Positions 41,898-50,172 of a stretch of DNA of 64,000 nucleotides are shown here, in pieces. Within the stretch, counting starts at the first letter, position 1. Each line of letters starts with the position of its first letter. The notes under the pieces were generated by a model, which did no database searches, was not told the origin of the DNA, and worked only from the letters and a program-made list of their open reading frames with translations. This DNA is from Pseudoalteromonas flavipulchra NCIMB 2033 = ATCC BAA-314 (GTDB taxonomy: Bacteria; Pseudomonadota; Gammaproteobacteria; Enterobacterales; Alteromonadaceae), in the NCBI GenBank assembly GCA_000814665.1, contig JWIH01000025.1, forward strand, positions 186,001 through 250,000. Direction: 5' to 3'. Position numbers and translations under genes: made by a program.

Positions 41898-44738
41898 ATG
41901 AAAACGTTAAATAAAATAAGAAATGCGATCCCGCTCATTGCCGTTAGCAGTTTATTGGCTGCATGTGGCGGCGGGAGCGATGACCCAAAAGTTGAAGAAG
42001 TGCCAGTAACCCCTGCTGTGACGACGGCAGAAGTATCAGGTTCAGTGATAAAAGGCACGTTGAGCCAAGCCCGCATTTCGGTGACGGCGCTCAATGGCTC
42101 TAGCATGATGATGGATGAGAACTCGGCAACCAGTCAATCGGGGGAGTTGTTTATAGAACTGACGGGTAAAGCCGGGTTTGGCATTAATTCCACCATTAAA
42201 GTGACCGCCACAACGAGCGAAGGCTCGCAGATGCGCTGCGACGCCAGTCGCTGTGGTTCTGTAGGAATTGGGGAGCAGGTAAGTGGCGAGTATATAGCTG
42301 GTGTGACTTTGGCTACCTTAAGTCATGTCGCCGTACCGTTTGGTTCAAATGCCGATGGCAGTGCTGATGCGACCTTACAAATCAACGCCTTGACGACACT
42401 AGCAACCATGCTGGTGGAGCAGCAAATTGCTGAGGGGCGGAATGTCTCTACTCCCGAATTAATGGCATTGGCAAAAGTGGAGATGTCTGCGTTATTGCTT
42501 CGGGCCCTTGGCTGGCAAACCGGGAACACCAATGTTTTTGAGTTACCTGTGGTTAGCGCCGATCAATTAACGAATTTTGAATTAGGGGAAACTTGCACAA
42601 CCTCTGACTCTGGTGAGCAAAGTTGCGAGATGACATATGTTTCCGAAAGTGTGCAAAGGCTTTCTCTATTCAATGCTGCATTTGCACAGTTTGACGAGCA
42701 AGGCTCTTTGCAAGGCGTCTTAAGCGACTCTGCTAGCAATCTTAGCGCCGCACTTGGCGGTGATGAAGTTGCACTTGAAGCGCTTCGATTACCAATTTAC
42801 AACGCGCTTCAAGCTCACCCATTAACTGCGCAGCTAGGCCTCAGTGCCGATAGTATTATGGACTTAGCGTTACCATTATTTGATGAGCCGGTCTCCTCGG
42901 GACCGATGCAGCAAGTCGTGACATCAGGTGCCACTATCACAGCAAGAAATGCTATTGGTGATGCCGAGAGTGCAGACAAAGCATTTGATGGCGATCCACA
43001 AACTAAATGGCTTGACCACAATGACTGGCAGGGGCCACCCACAGAGGAAGCGCCATCTTGGATCCAGGTGGACTTTCCCACTCAACAAGCAATTAGCGGT
43101 GTTTACATTACCAGTGCTAATGATGCCCCAGAGCGAGACCCTGAAAACTTCTCGTTATTAGCTTCTAATGATGAGGGCGCGAGTTGGGTTAATTTGGGTA
43201 ATGTGGTTGGGGCGTCGTTTGAAGCGCGCTTTGAACGTCAAGGTTTTGTATTTGGCAATGCGCAAAAATATACAAGCTACCGAATTGCAGTGACAAAGAA
43301 CAAAAATAACGATGGCTTACTGCAAATTGGAGAAATTCAATTTGTTGGGCCGGTTTATCCGAGCGTTGACCATACTGATACTGAGACGTTTGCGGTCACG
43401 GCAAGCAACAGTATTGGTGAGGCAGAAAACCAAGATAAGGCATTTGATAACGACCCAACCACTAAGTGGCTGGATCATAATGATTGGCAAGGTCCACCTA
43501 CCGTCGAAGCGCCTTCATGGATCCAAGTAGACTTTAATGAGGCGGTGGCAGTTAATCAGCTTGCGATGACGAGCGCCAATGATGCACCAGAGCGAGATCC
43601 TGAGAACTTTGCTTTGTTTGGCTCTAACGATAACGGGGTTACATGGCAGCAGTTGAGTAATTGGGTTGGTGAGTCTTTTGAAGCGCGAGGGGAGCGCCAA
43701 AGCTTTGCGGTAGCGAATCAATTGCCATACCAAAGCTATCGCCTTGAGATAACCAAGAACAAAAATAATGATGGCTTGATGCAGCTTGCTGAGATTGAAT
43801 TAATCGGTCCAGAAATCTCTGGATTAGATCATGCACAAGTACAAGGTGCGAGTTACTCGGCGCGTTTTAGCATTAGTGATTCAGAGGGCGCAGCGCAAGC
43901 ATTTGATAAAAATGTAGAGACTAAATGGCTCGATCACAACGACTGGCAGGGGCCACCCACGGTTGAAAATCCGGCTTGGGTTCAAGTTAGCTTGCCGCAA
44001 GCACAAGCGGTAAATACTTTGTACATTACCAGCGCCAATGATGCGCCAGAGCGTGACCCTGAAAACTTCCAACTTTTAGCATCTCACGATGGGGAAGTGT
44101 GGCAAGTATTAAATACTTGGGTAGGGGAGTCGTTTGAATCACGTTTTGAACGTCGTGCCTTTGCGTTTGCTAATGGCTTGGCTTACACACATTATCGCTT
44201 GTCTATCAGTAAAAATGCGAATAATGATGGATTAGTGCAAATAGCTGAAATTGAACTCGCCGGACCTCAGTATGCACTAGAAGATTTGTCTGACTTGGCT
44301 GGAACAAGCTTTACCGCGCGTAATCGTATTGGAGATGCGGAAAGTGAACAAAAGGCGTTTGATAATGATATCGAGACAAAATGGCTAGATCACAATGAGT
44401 GGCAAGGCCCGCCAACAGAGGAATCACCATCTTGGATCCAAGCTGATTTTACTGCGCCACAGATTGTGAGTGGTTTGGCAATCACCAGTGCCAATGATGC
44501 ACCAGAGCGCGATCCCGAAAACTTCCAGTTACTGGGCTCTAATGATGGCGGTGATACGTGGATAGAAGTCGCGGTTTGGGTGGGTGAGAGCTGGGATGAG
44601 CGCTTACAACGAAGAGCGTTTACTTTCTCCAATGCTTTTGCCTATCGTAGTTATCGTCTAAATATTAGCAAAAATGCGAATAACGATGGCTTAGTACAGA
44701 TCTCAGAAATCGAGCTTCTTGGCCTTAGCGGCGAATAG
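41898..44738 (+). CDS. Lipoprotein with four discoidin (F5/8 type C)-like repeats
   Basis: The 946-residue protein has a lipobox (SSLLAACGGG) and an N-terminal region of about 330 residues of unknown type. Four tandem domains of about 153 residues then follow, each with 'A-[FDN]-D-x-[DN]-x-x-T-K-W-L-D-H-N-[DE]-W-Q-G-P-P-T', 'ITSANDAPERDPENF', and 'KNxNNDGLxQIxEIxxxGP'. The KWLDHN motifs lie at about 43005, 43467, 43926 and 44388, a spacing of 459-462 bp. It is probably a surface glycan-binding partner of the TonB receptor 144 bp upstream. A bidirectional terminator follows. Confidence 0.88.
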   Translation: MKTLNKIRNAIPLIAVSSLLAACGGGSDDPKVEEVPVTPAVTTAEVSGSVIKGTLSQARISVTALNGSSMMMDENSATSQSGELFIELTGKAGFGINSTIKVTATTSEGSQMRCDASRCGSVGIGEQVSGEYIAGVTLATLSHVAVPFGSNADGSADATLQINALTTLATMLVEQQIAEGRNVSTPELMALAKVEMSALLLRALGWQTGNTNVFELPVVSADQLTNFELGETCTTSDSGEQSCEMTYVSESVQRLSLFNAAFAQFDEQGSLQGVLSDSASNLSAALGGDEVALEALRLPIYNALQAHPLTAQLGLSADSIMDLALPLFDEPVSSGPMQQVVTSGATITARNAIGDAESADKAFDGDPQTKWLDHNDWQGPPTEEAPSWIQVDFPTQQAISGVYITSANDAPERDPENFSLLASNDEGASWVNLGNVVGASFEARFERQGFVFGNAQKYTSYRIAVTKNKNNDGLLQIGEIQFVGPVYPSVDHTDTETFAVTASNSIGEAENQDKAFDNDPTTKWLDHNDWQGPPTVEAPSWIQVDFNEAVAVNQLAMTSANDAPERDPENFALFGSNDNGVTWQQLSNWVGESFEARGERQSFAVANQLPYQSYRLEITKNKNNDGLMQLAEIELIGPEISGLDHAQVQGASYSARFSISDSEGAAQAFDKNVETKWLDHNDWQGPPTVENPAWVQVSLPQAQAVNTLYITSANDAPERDPENFQLLASHDGEVWQVLNTWVGESFESRFERRAFAFANGLAYTHYRLSISKNANNDGLVQIAEIELAGPQYALEDLSDLAGTSFTARNRIGDAESEQKAFDNDIETKWLDHNEWQGPPTEESPSWIQADFTAPQIVSGLAITSANDAPERDPENFQLLGSNDGGDTWIEVAVWVGESWDERLQRRAFTFSNAFAYRSYRLNISKNANNDGLVQISEIELLGLSGE

Positions 44739-44771
44739 CCTGAATATCCTAAGGTTAAACAAATCTCAACC

Positions 44772-44808
44772 AAAAAAGCCAGAATGCGATTTGCGCTCTG
44801 GCTTTTTA
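44772..44808. terminator. Bidirectional terminator between the discoidin gene and pheA
   Basis: AAAAAGCCAGA / TCTGGCTTTTT around a 13-nt loop, with A-run on the left and T-run on the right, between convergent genes. Confidence 0.9.
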
Positions 44809-44841
44809 TTTTTCTCTATGGGAGTGACTTAGTATGATTGA

Positions 44842-45996
44842 TTATAATACATCTACGGCTTGCAAAGACTCGCTTTGGTAGCAGCCCAGTAAGCGTACAA
44901 ACTGGGTATGATCTTTTAATTCTTCAAGTGCTGCTTGGACTTGTGAGTCTGCAATATTGGCAAGCAAATCTACATAAAAGACTTCTTCCCAAGGGTTACC
45001 AGGTACTGGGCGTGACTCTAGCTTAACCATGTTGATATTGTGCTGTTTAAATACCATCAGCGCGTCAGCAAGTGAGCCTACTTGCTGTTTGGTGGCCATA
45101 ATTAAGCTGGTTTTGGTTGGGATTTGAGTAGATACTTGAAGTGCTTTTCTTGCTACTACAATAAAGCGGCTATGGTTTTCGGTCTGATTCGCAAGGCCAG
45201 ATTTCACCACTTCTAGACCCATATTTTTACCAGCTTGTGCAGAGCCAATCGCGGCACTGTTTGGGTGCTCTGCAGCTTCTTTTAATGCACTAGAGGTCGA
45301 GTCGCAAGTTTCATGCTGAATATCCCCAAGACCTTGAATAAAACGGCTGCACTGGGCAAAAGGTTGGGGGTGCGCATAAATTTTGTCGATCGCTTGTAAT
45401 TCTGTGTCTGGCAAAGCTAGGAGGCAGTGCTCTACGGTATGCGTTACTTCGCCCACAATAGATACTTGCGCATGTTGCAATAAATCGAAGACCTCGTTGA
45501 TACTGCCTGAACTGGTATTTTCAATAGGTAAAATACCAAAGTCAGCCTGGCCTTTTTCTACCTGCTCGGTGATTTGCTCAAAGCTTTGGCAACCCATTTC
45601 CACAAGCTTACCGGGACGACGGCTGAAGTATTTATGACAAGCAAGCTGGCTATAAGAGCCTTGTCCACCCAAGTAGGCAACGCGGTGTGTATCACCTACT
45701 GCATCGGGGTTTAAGTTCTTTTGCAGCATGGCTTGCTGGTTTAATACAGAGTCTTCTAAGATAGTTTGGAAAACGCTGTTTATATAAAAGGCATCAAGAC
45801 CCAGAGATTTACCATATCGGATCAGTTTCTCCAGCAGTGCCTGCTCACGTGCTTCATCACGGATAGGTTTGTTGTTGGCAATCTTATATTCCAGCACGCC
45901 ATGACTAATGCGACGTCGCTTTGCCAGTAAAATCAGTAATTCCGAATCTATCTCATTGATGTCATGCCTAAGGGCATCTAATGTATTTTGTGTCAT
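44842..45996 (-). CDS. pheA: Bifunctional chorismate mutase / prephenate dehydratase
   Basis: The 384-residue protein has an AroQ chorismate mutase domain (residues 1-95), a prephenate dehydratase domain ('VAYLGGQGSYSQLACHKYF', 'ILPIENTSSGSINEVFDLL') and a C-terminal ACT domain with the Phe-binding motif 'KLESRPVPGNPWEEVFYVDL'. It makes phenylpyruvate and is expected to be inhibited by Phe through the ACT domain. Transcription is attenuated by the phe leader 90-150 bp upstream. Confidence 0.97.
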   Translation of the reverse strand: MTQNTLDALRHDINEIDSELLILLAKRRRISHGVLEYKIANNKPIRDEAREQALLEKLIRYGKSLGLDAFYINSVFQTILEDSVLNQQAMLQKNLNPDAVGDTHRVAYLGGQGSYSQLACHKYFSRRPGKLVEMGCQSFEQITEQVEKGQADFGILPIENTSSGSINEVFDLLQHAQVSIVGEVTHTVEHCLLALPDTELQAIDKIYAHPQPFAQCSRFIQGLGDIQHETCDSTSSALKEAAEHPNSAAIGSAQAGKNMGLEVVKSGLANQTENHSRFIVVARKALQVSTQIPTKTSLIMATKQQVGSLADALMVFKQHNINMVKLESRPVPGNPWEEVFYVDLLANIADSQVQAALEELKDHTQFVRLLGCYQSESLQAVDVL

Positions 45997-46018
45997 AGGT
46001 CCTCACTCCCATTTAGCC

Positions 46019-46050
46019 AAAAAAAAAAGCCTCCCGAAGTTGGGAGGCTT
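46019..46050 (-). terminator. Attenuator terminator of pheA
   Basis: On the minus strand GCCTCCC / GGGAGGC with a 6-nt loop is followed by ten T residues, between the leader peptide and pheA. GAGGCTT, just after the leader reading frame (46079-46085), is perfectly complementary to the terminator's 5' side AAGCCTC (46044-46050), giving the alternative antiterminator. Confidence 0.92.
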
Positions 46051-46086
46051 AGCTATTCTTTTTCACTCGCGAACAGTCAAGCCTCT

Positions 46087-46143
46087 TCACCTAAAGAAGC
46101 TAAAAAAGAAATATGTGTTGCTGTTGCGTGTGATGAAATTCAT
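46087..46143 (-). CDS. pheL: phe operon leader peptide
   Basis: An 18-codon reading frame encodes MNFITRNSNTYFFFSFFR with six phenylalanines, five of them clustered in codons 12-17. TAAGG precedes the ATG by 9 nt. The codons for ITRNS (CACACGCAACAG) can pair with CTGTTCGCGAGTG downstream of the stop (segment 1:2), so a ribosome stalled at the Phe codons frees segment 2 to form the antiterminator. All elements of a classical Phe attenuator are present. On the opposite strand longer ORFs exist but are chance readings. Confidence 0.9.
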   Translation of the reverse strand: MNFITRNSNTYFFFSFFR

Positions 46144-46368
46144 TTATTCAAACCTTACTTTGAAACTGAATACATTATTAGCATAGAACTAAACGAGAAA
46201 ACAAGTACTACTTTGGACGTATTGGCAAAAACCTAAGTTATTTAGTAGATAAGTGCCCAATCTCAGTGAGTTAAGTACGTTAATCAAACGTAACTTATTG
46301 GCGAGTCGAAAAATATTCTGGTATATTCAGGCAACACCACCACTGTAAATAAAAGAATAGGTTAACTT

Positions 46369-49332
46369 GTGGGCAATCGTCGTCCCCCATCAAGATATGG
46401 TGCAAGCTCTTTAAGTGTAAAGCTGTCGATGTTGATTTCGGCCGTGTGTTTGATCGCGGGCGTTTTTGCTGCAGCATTGATGCTAAAATCTGAAGAAAAG
46501 CAGTTGATCTATGAAGAGTATGATGAGCTTAAGCGTTTTAGTGCGCAGGTGAACAATCAGTTCTCAAATTACCTCGATCTTAAAGCCAACTTGGCCGAAC
46601 AAGCCAATTCAGTGGTTTCCAAACACTTACTTTACGGTGTTCAAGATTTATCTGGCGCACAAGCGAGTGTCGACAAGCGTGGCGAAAACTTAGCGAGTAC
46701 AGCCAAAAATGGCCTTTCTGCAGCTATGTATACTGGCGATTTAAAATTGCAGTCAGTGCAAAAGTTATTTTCTGAATCTGAATTGCTTTGGAATATTCTT
46801 GCGCCCCCACTGTTACAGGATTTCTTTAATTTTTACCTCTCTACAAAAGACGGATTTGTCCGTGTTGCGCCTCCTAATGCCCTATTAGCGAAAGACCCTA
46901 GGCTGGTAAATAATCAGCTTCATAACTTGCCTGTTTTACATGCTGAACAAAACCCAACGAGGGAAGCGGTATGGTCGGGCGTGTATTTTGATAGGGTTTG
47001 GAACAAATGGGTGGTCAGTATTTTGGTGCCTTTATACTTACATGACAAATACCTTGGGTTAACGGGTAGCGATATAGAGTTGACCACCTTACTCGAAAAA
47101 CTACCTAAATCTGACCATCAGCAAGGTTTCATCGTTTTTGATAAACAGGGTCGATTATTGGCAGCTCCCGGCCTGTTTAAAACCACCGCTGCGACTGGGC
47201 AGCTATTGGACCACAACAAGCTACCGGAAGATTTGAGTAAAATAGTACAAACTGCACTTATTACTAAGCTGCCAAATATCCAAGATGAATTTAGATATAA
47301 AGACAACTGGCATATTATGCACGTGACCCATATTGCCAATTTAGATTGGTACATTGGGATCTATAAAAAGCGGGCGTCGGCTATCTCGGCCATTGAAGAG
47401 CTTAAAGTTAAGTTCTTTGGTTTGTTTATTTTGTATGCCATTTTTGTTGCGATATTACTGCATCAGGTTCTATATCAATTAGTACTCAAACGTATCAATG
47501 CGCTCGTTAAAGCAGTGAAGGGATTTGGTCGAGGGCAGTGGGATACGCCAACCTTGCCGCATACAGATGACGAAATAGGTCAATTGAACGCGTCATTTAA
47601 TGACATGAGTGTTGAGATAAAACAACTTGTAAATGGCCTAAATCAACGTATTACAGAAAAGGAAATCGCAGAAAAGGCGGCAAACCGTTTGTCAAAAGCT
47701 GTGGCTTTCTCTGGTACTGGCGTTGTATTGACCAATGAGCATTTTCAAATTGAGTACGTCAATCCAAAAATGCAGGAAATGACGGGCTATGATGAACAGC
47801 ATTTTATTGGCTCTCCGCTTTTGAGTATTATTTCAAAAGACATGGCAATTCTCATTGATGATATCGATATTGACTTGCGCAGCCGCAATCATTGGCGCGG
47901 AGATACCATGTTGGCGGGTAACAGAGAGGCACCTATTTGGGTCAGTTTGAGTGTGTCACCGATCCGTGAAGAAGGCGGCGCAATTTCAAGTTATGTCGCC
48001 TCAGCCCAAGATATTTCGTTTGTAAAAGAAAGCCAGCGTAAAATGGAAGAATTGGCTTACTTTGATACCTTAACTGGCCTCGCCAATCGAACGTTTTTCA
48101 GGATGCAGTTACGTAAATCCATGGCACTTGCCGAACGTGGTCATTATGCCTTTGCTCTATTTTACTTTGACTTAGATGAGTTTAAACGCATCAATGATAC
48201 TTTGGGACATGACGCGGGTGACCGCTTATTGCTTGAAGTCGCGACAAGATTGAAAAAACGGCTCCGTGCAGAAGATACCATTGCCAGATTGGGTGGGGAT
48301 GAGTTTGCGGTGTTACTGAGTGGCATCAATGAGCGAGAAAATGCCATGGAAGTTGCCAATATCATTCAAAAGACACTGGCAGAACCTATAAAACTGGGGA
48401 ATAACGAAGTGATCGTCAGTGCAAGTATTGGCATTACGATGGCTCCGTTTGACAGTAAAGAAGAAGAGCAGCTGCTTAAACATGCAGATTTGGCAATGTA
48501 TCAGGCCAAAGCAAAAGGGCGGAACACTTACCATTTCTATAGCCAAGATTTAGACGAAGCCGCTAACGAGCGCCTATATATAGAAAACGAGCTGCGTATA
48601 GCAATTAAAGCGCAACAATTTACCTTGCATTATCAACCACAAGTGAACAGTGAAAGTGGAGAGGTTGTAGGCTATGAAGCACTTATTCGCTGGTTCCACC
48701 CAAGCGAAGGAACTATTCCGCCAAGTAAGTTTATTCCAATTGCTGAAGCGACAGGCCTAATCGTAGAGCTTGGTGCATGGGTGCTAGAAGAAGCATGCCA
48801 TTTTTCTCGTCGTTTAAAAGCCGCGGGCAAGATTGCCAACGTATCCATCAACCTTTCTGCGAGACAGTTTAAAGACGCACAATTGATCAGTACGCTGTCA
48901 GATATTATTGACAGAACTGAAATGGAGCCGACTCTACTACACCTTGAACTTACCGAGAGTATGTTGATGGGAGACGTGGAAGCGGCAATCATACAACTTA
49001 GAGATATCAAAGCCCTTGGCGTTTCACTGTCTATTGATGACTTTGGTACAGGCTATTCGTCTTTAAGTTATATTAAGCGTTTCCCAGTTGATATACTTAA
49101 AATCGACCGCTCCTTTGTGAAGGATATCCCTGAAGATCCGAATGATATGGAAATCACCGCAGCTATCATTGCGATGGCGCAAAAATTAAATTTGCAGGTT
49201 ATTGCTGAAGGGGTGGAAACTGAGGCTCAGATGACGTTCTTGGCGAAAAATAACTGCTATATTGTACAAGGTTATTACTACAGCCCGCCGTTGAGTGAAG
49301 CAGAGATTTTGCGGTTTGCCCCTGCGGTATAG
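46369..49332 (+). CDS. Membrane-bound GGDEF-EAL protein with periplasmic sensor, HAMP and PAS
   Basis: Start is the GTG at 46369. The 987-residue protein has an N-terminal transmembrane helix (about 18-40), a periplasmic Cache/PDC-like sensor (45-340), a second helix (about 345-370), HAMP (372-425), PAS (about 440-560), GGDEF with intact LGGDEF at 642-646, and EAL with intact YEALIRW at 769-775. Both active motifs are conserved, so it could make and/or degrade cyclic di-GMP. Monocistronic. Confidence 0.93.
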   Translation: MGNRRPPSRYGASSLSVKLSMLISAVCLIAGVFAAALMLKSEEKQLIYEEYDELKRFSAQVNNQFSNYLDLKANLAEQANSVVSKHLLYGVQDLSGAQASVDKRGENLASTAKNGLSAAMYTGDLKLQSVQKLFSESELLWNILAPPLLQDFFNFYLSTKDGFVRVAPPNALLAKDPRLVNNQLHNLPVLHAEQNPTREAVWSGVYFDRVWNKWVVSILVPLYLHDKYLGLTGSDIELTTLLEKLPKSDHQQGFIVFDKQGRLLAAPGLFKTTAATGQLLDHNKLPEDLSKIVQTALITKLPNIQDEFRYKDNWHIMHVTHIANLDWYIGIYKKRASAISAIEELKVKFFGLFILYAIFVAILLHQVLYQLVLKRINALVKAVKGFGRGQWDTPTLPHTDDEIGQLNASFNDMSVEIKQLVNGLNQRITEKEIAEKAANRLSKAVAFSGTGVVLTNEHFQIEYVNPKMQEMTGYDEQHFIGSPLLSIISKDMAILIDDIDIDLRSRNHWRGDTMLAGNREAPIWVSLSVSPIREEGGAISSYVASAQDISFVKESQRKMEELAYFDTLTGLANRTFFRMQLRKSMALAERGHYAFALFYFDLDEFKRINDTLGHDAGDRLLLEVATRLKKRLRAEDTIARLGGDEFAVLLSGINERENAMEVANIIQKTLAEPIKLGNNEVIVSASIGITMAPFDSKEEEQLLKHADLAMYQAKAKGRNTYHFYSQDLDEAANERLYIENELRIAIKAQQFTLHYQPQVNSESGEVVGYEALIRWFHPSEGTIPPSKFIPIAEATGLIVELGAWVLEEACHFSRRLKAAGKIANVSINLSARQFKDAQLISTLSDIIDRTEMEPTLLHLELTESMLMGDVEAAIIQLRDIKALGVSLSIDDFGTGYSSLSYIKRFPVDILKIDRSFVKDIPEDPNDMEITAAIIAMAQKLNLQVIAEGVETEAQMTFLAKNNCYIVQGYYYSPPLSEAEILRFAPAV

Positions 49333-49336
49333 CGGC

Positions 49337-49360
49337 TCAGCCCCAAAGCATGGGGCTGAA
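49337..49360 (+). terminator. Hairpin between the GGDEF-EAL gene and yciH
   Basis: TCAGCCCC / GGGGCTGA with a 7-nt loop between convergent genes; the T-run is weak (AAAATAA). Confidence 0.65.
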
Positions 49361-49372
49361 AATAATAAGTGC

Positions 49373-49702
49373 CTAACCGCCTGCGATTTTCACTTTGAAG
49401 CCTTGGCCTTCTAATAATTGCTTAAGCTTTTCTCTGTCATCGCCTTGAATTTCAATAACGCCTTCTTTAACTGCACCACCTTGACCCATTTTTGATTTAA
49501 GCGTTTTTGCCAATTTCTTTAGATCATGCTGTTCATTATCGATGCCAACGACAAGCATAACGCCTTTGCCTTTGCGCCCTTTAGTTTGTCTTTCAATACG
49601 AACGGCGCCGTCTTTAAAAACTTTCCCTTGAACTTCTTGCTTTGGCTCTTTGGTGTCAATACGGCCTACATCTGTGGAGTACACAAGTCTTGATTCTGAC
49701 AT
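49373..49702 (-). CDS. yciH: SUI1/eIF1-like translation factor YciH
   Basis: The 109-residue protein has the SUI1 fold with 'VRIERQTKGRKGKGVMLVVGID', 'LAKTLKSKMGQGGAVKEGVIEIQGDDREKLKQLLEGQGFKVK', the standard stress-associated translation initiation factor. Monocistronic, convergent with the GGDEF-EAL gene. Confidence 0.95.
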   Translation of the reverse strand: MSESRLVYSTDVGRIDTKEPKQEVQGKVFKDGAVRIERQTKGRKGKGVMLVVGIDNEQHDLKKLAKTLKSKMGQGGAVKEGVIEIQGDDREKLKQLLEGQGFKVKIAGG

Positions 49703-49842
49703 TGATTCTGGTCCTCTTGCGGGTTCTTTGCAGAGATCATAGCAAAAAGCAGATTAGATGTTTTTTATTTTTTGCTAAATGGTTTTTAAGCGTTATATTT
49801 AAATTGGTGAGGGGAAACAAATCAAAATAATTTAGGAGCTTA

Positions 49843-50151
49843 ATGATGAGCTTGAGTAAAAACGCTTCTGCTGACGGTAAGACATTAACCATTCAAATTA
49901 GGGGCAAGTTCGACTTTAATTTGGTGCAATCGTTTCGTCAGGCGTATGCGGAGGTGAATGATCAAACCGAAAAGGTTGTTGTTGACCTGCGTGAAACCGA
50001 CTATATGGACAGCTCCGCTTTGGGTATGCTGTTAAATATGAAAAAAACACTAGGAAGCTCAGTTTCCAGCATTCAAATTAGTAATTGTCGTCCACAACTT
50101 AAGAAAATCCTCCAGATCTCTCGTTTTGATAAGAAGTTTGATATTGACTGA
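49843..50151 (+). CDS. STAS-domain anti-sigma factor antagonist (HsbA-like)
   Basis: Start at ATG 49843 or the adjacent ATG 49846; AGGAG precedes. The 102-residue STAS protein has the phosphorylatable serine in 'DYMDSSALGMLLNMK' (Ser57/58). It is 21 bp upstream of a REC-PP2C-ATPase gene, the same layout as hsbA-hsbR in Pseudomonas, where the phosphorylation state of HsbA links to FlgM and c-di-GMP. Partner switching is inferred. Confidence 0.88.
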   Translation: MMSLSKNASADGKTLTIQIRGKFDFNLVQSFRQAYAEVNDQTEKVVVDLRETDYMDSSALGMLLNMKKTLGSSVSSIQISNCRPQLKKILQISRFDKKFDID

Positions 50152-50172
50152 TCGCCGATAGATTAGCCCCTC

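Noticed and set aside
45988..46236. Plus-strand open frames of about 80-90 codons over the pheA leader region
   Set aside because: They run antisense through the terminator and pheL, have no ribosome-binding site, and the leader/attenuator explains the sequence.
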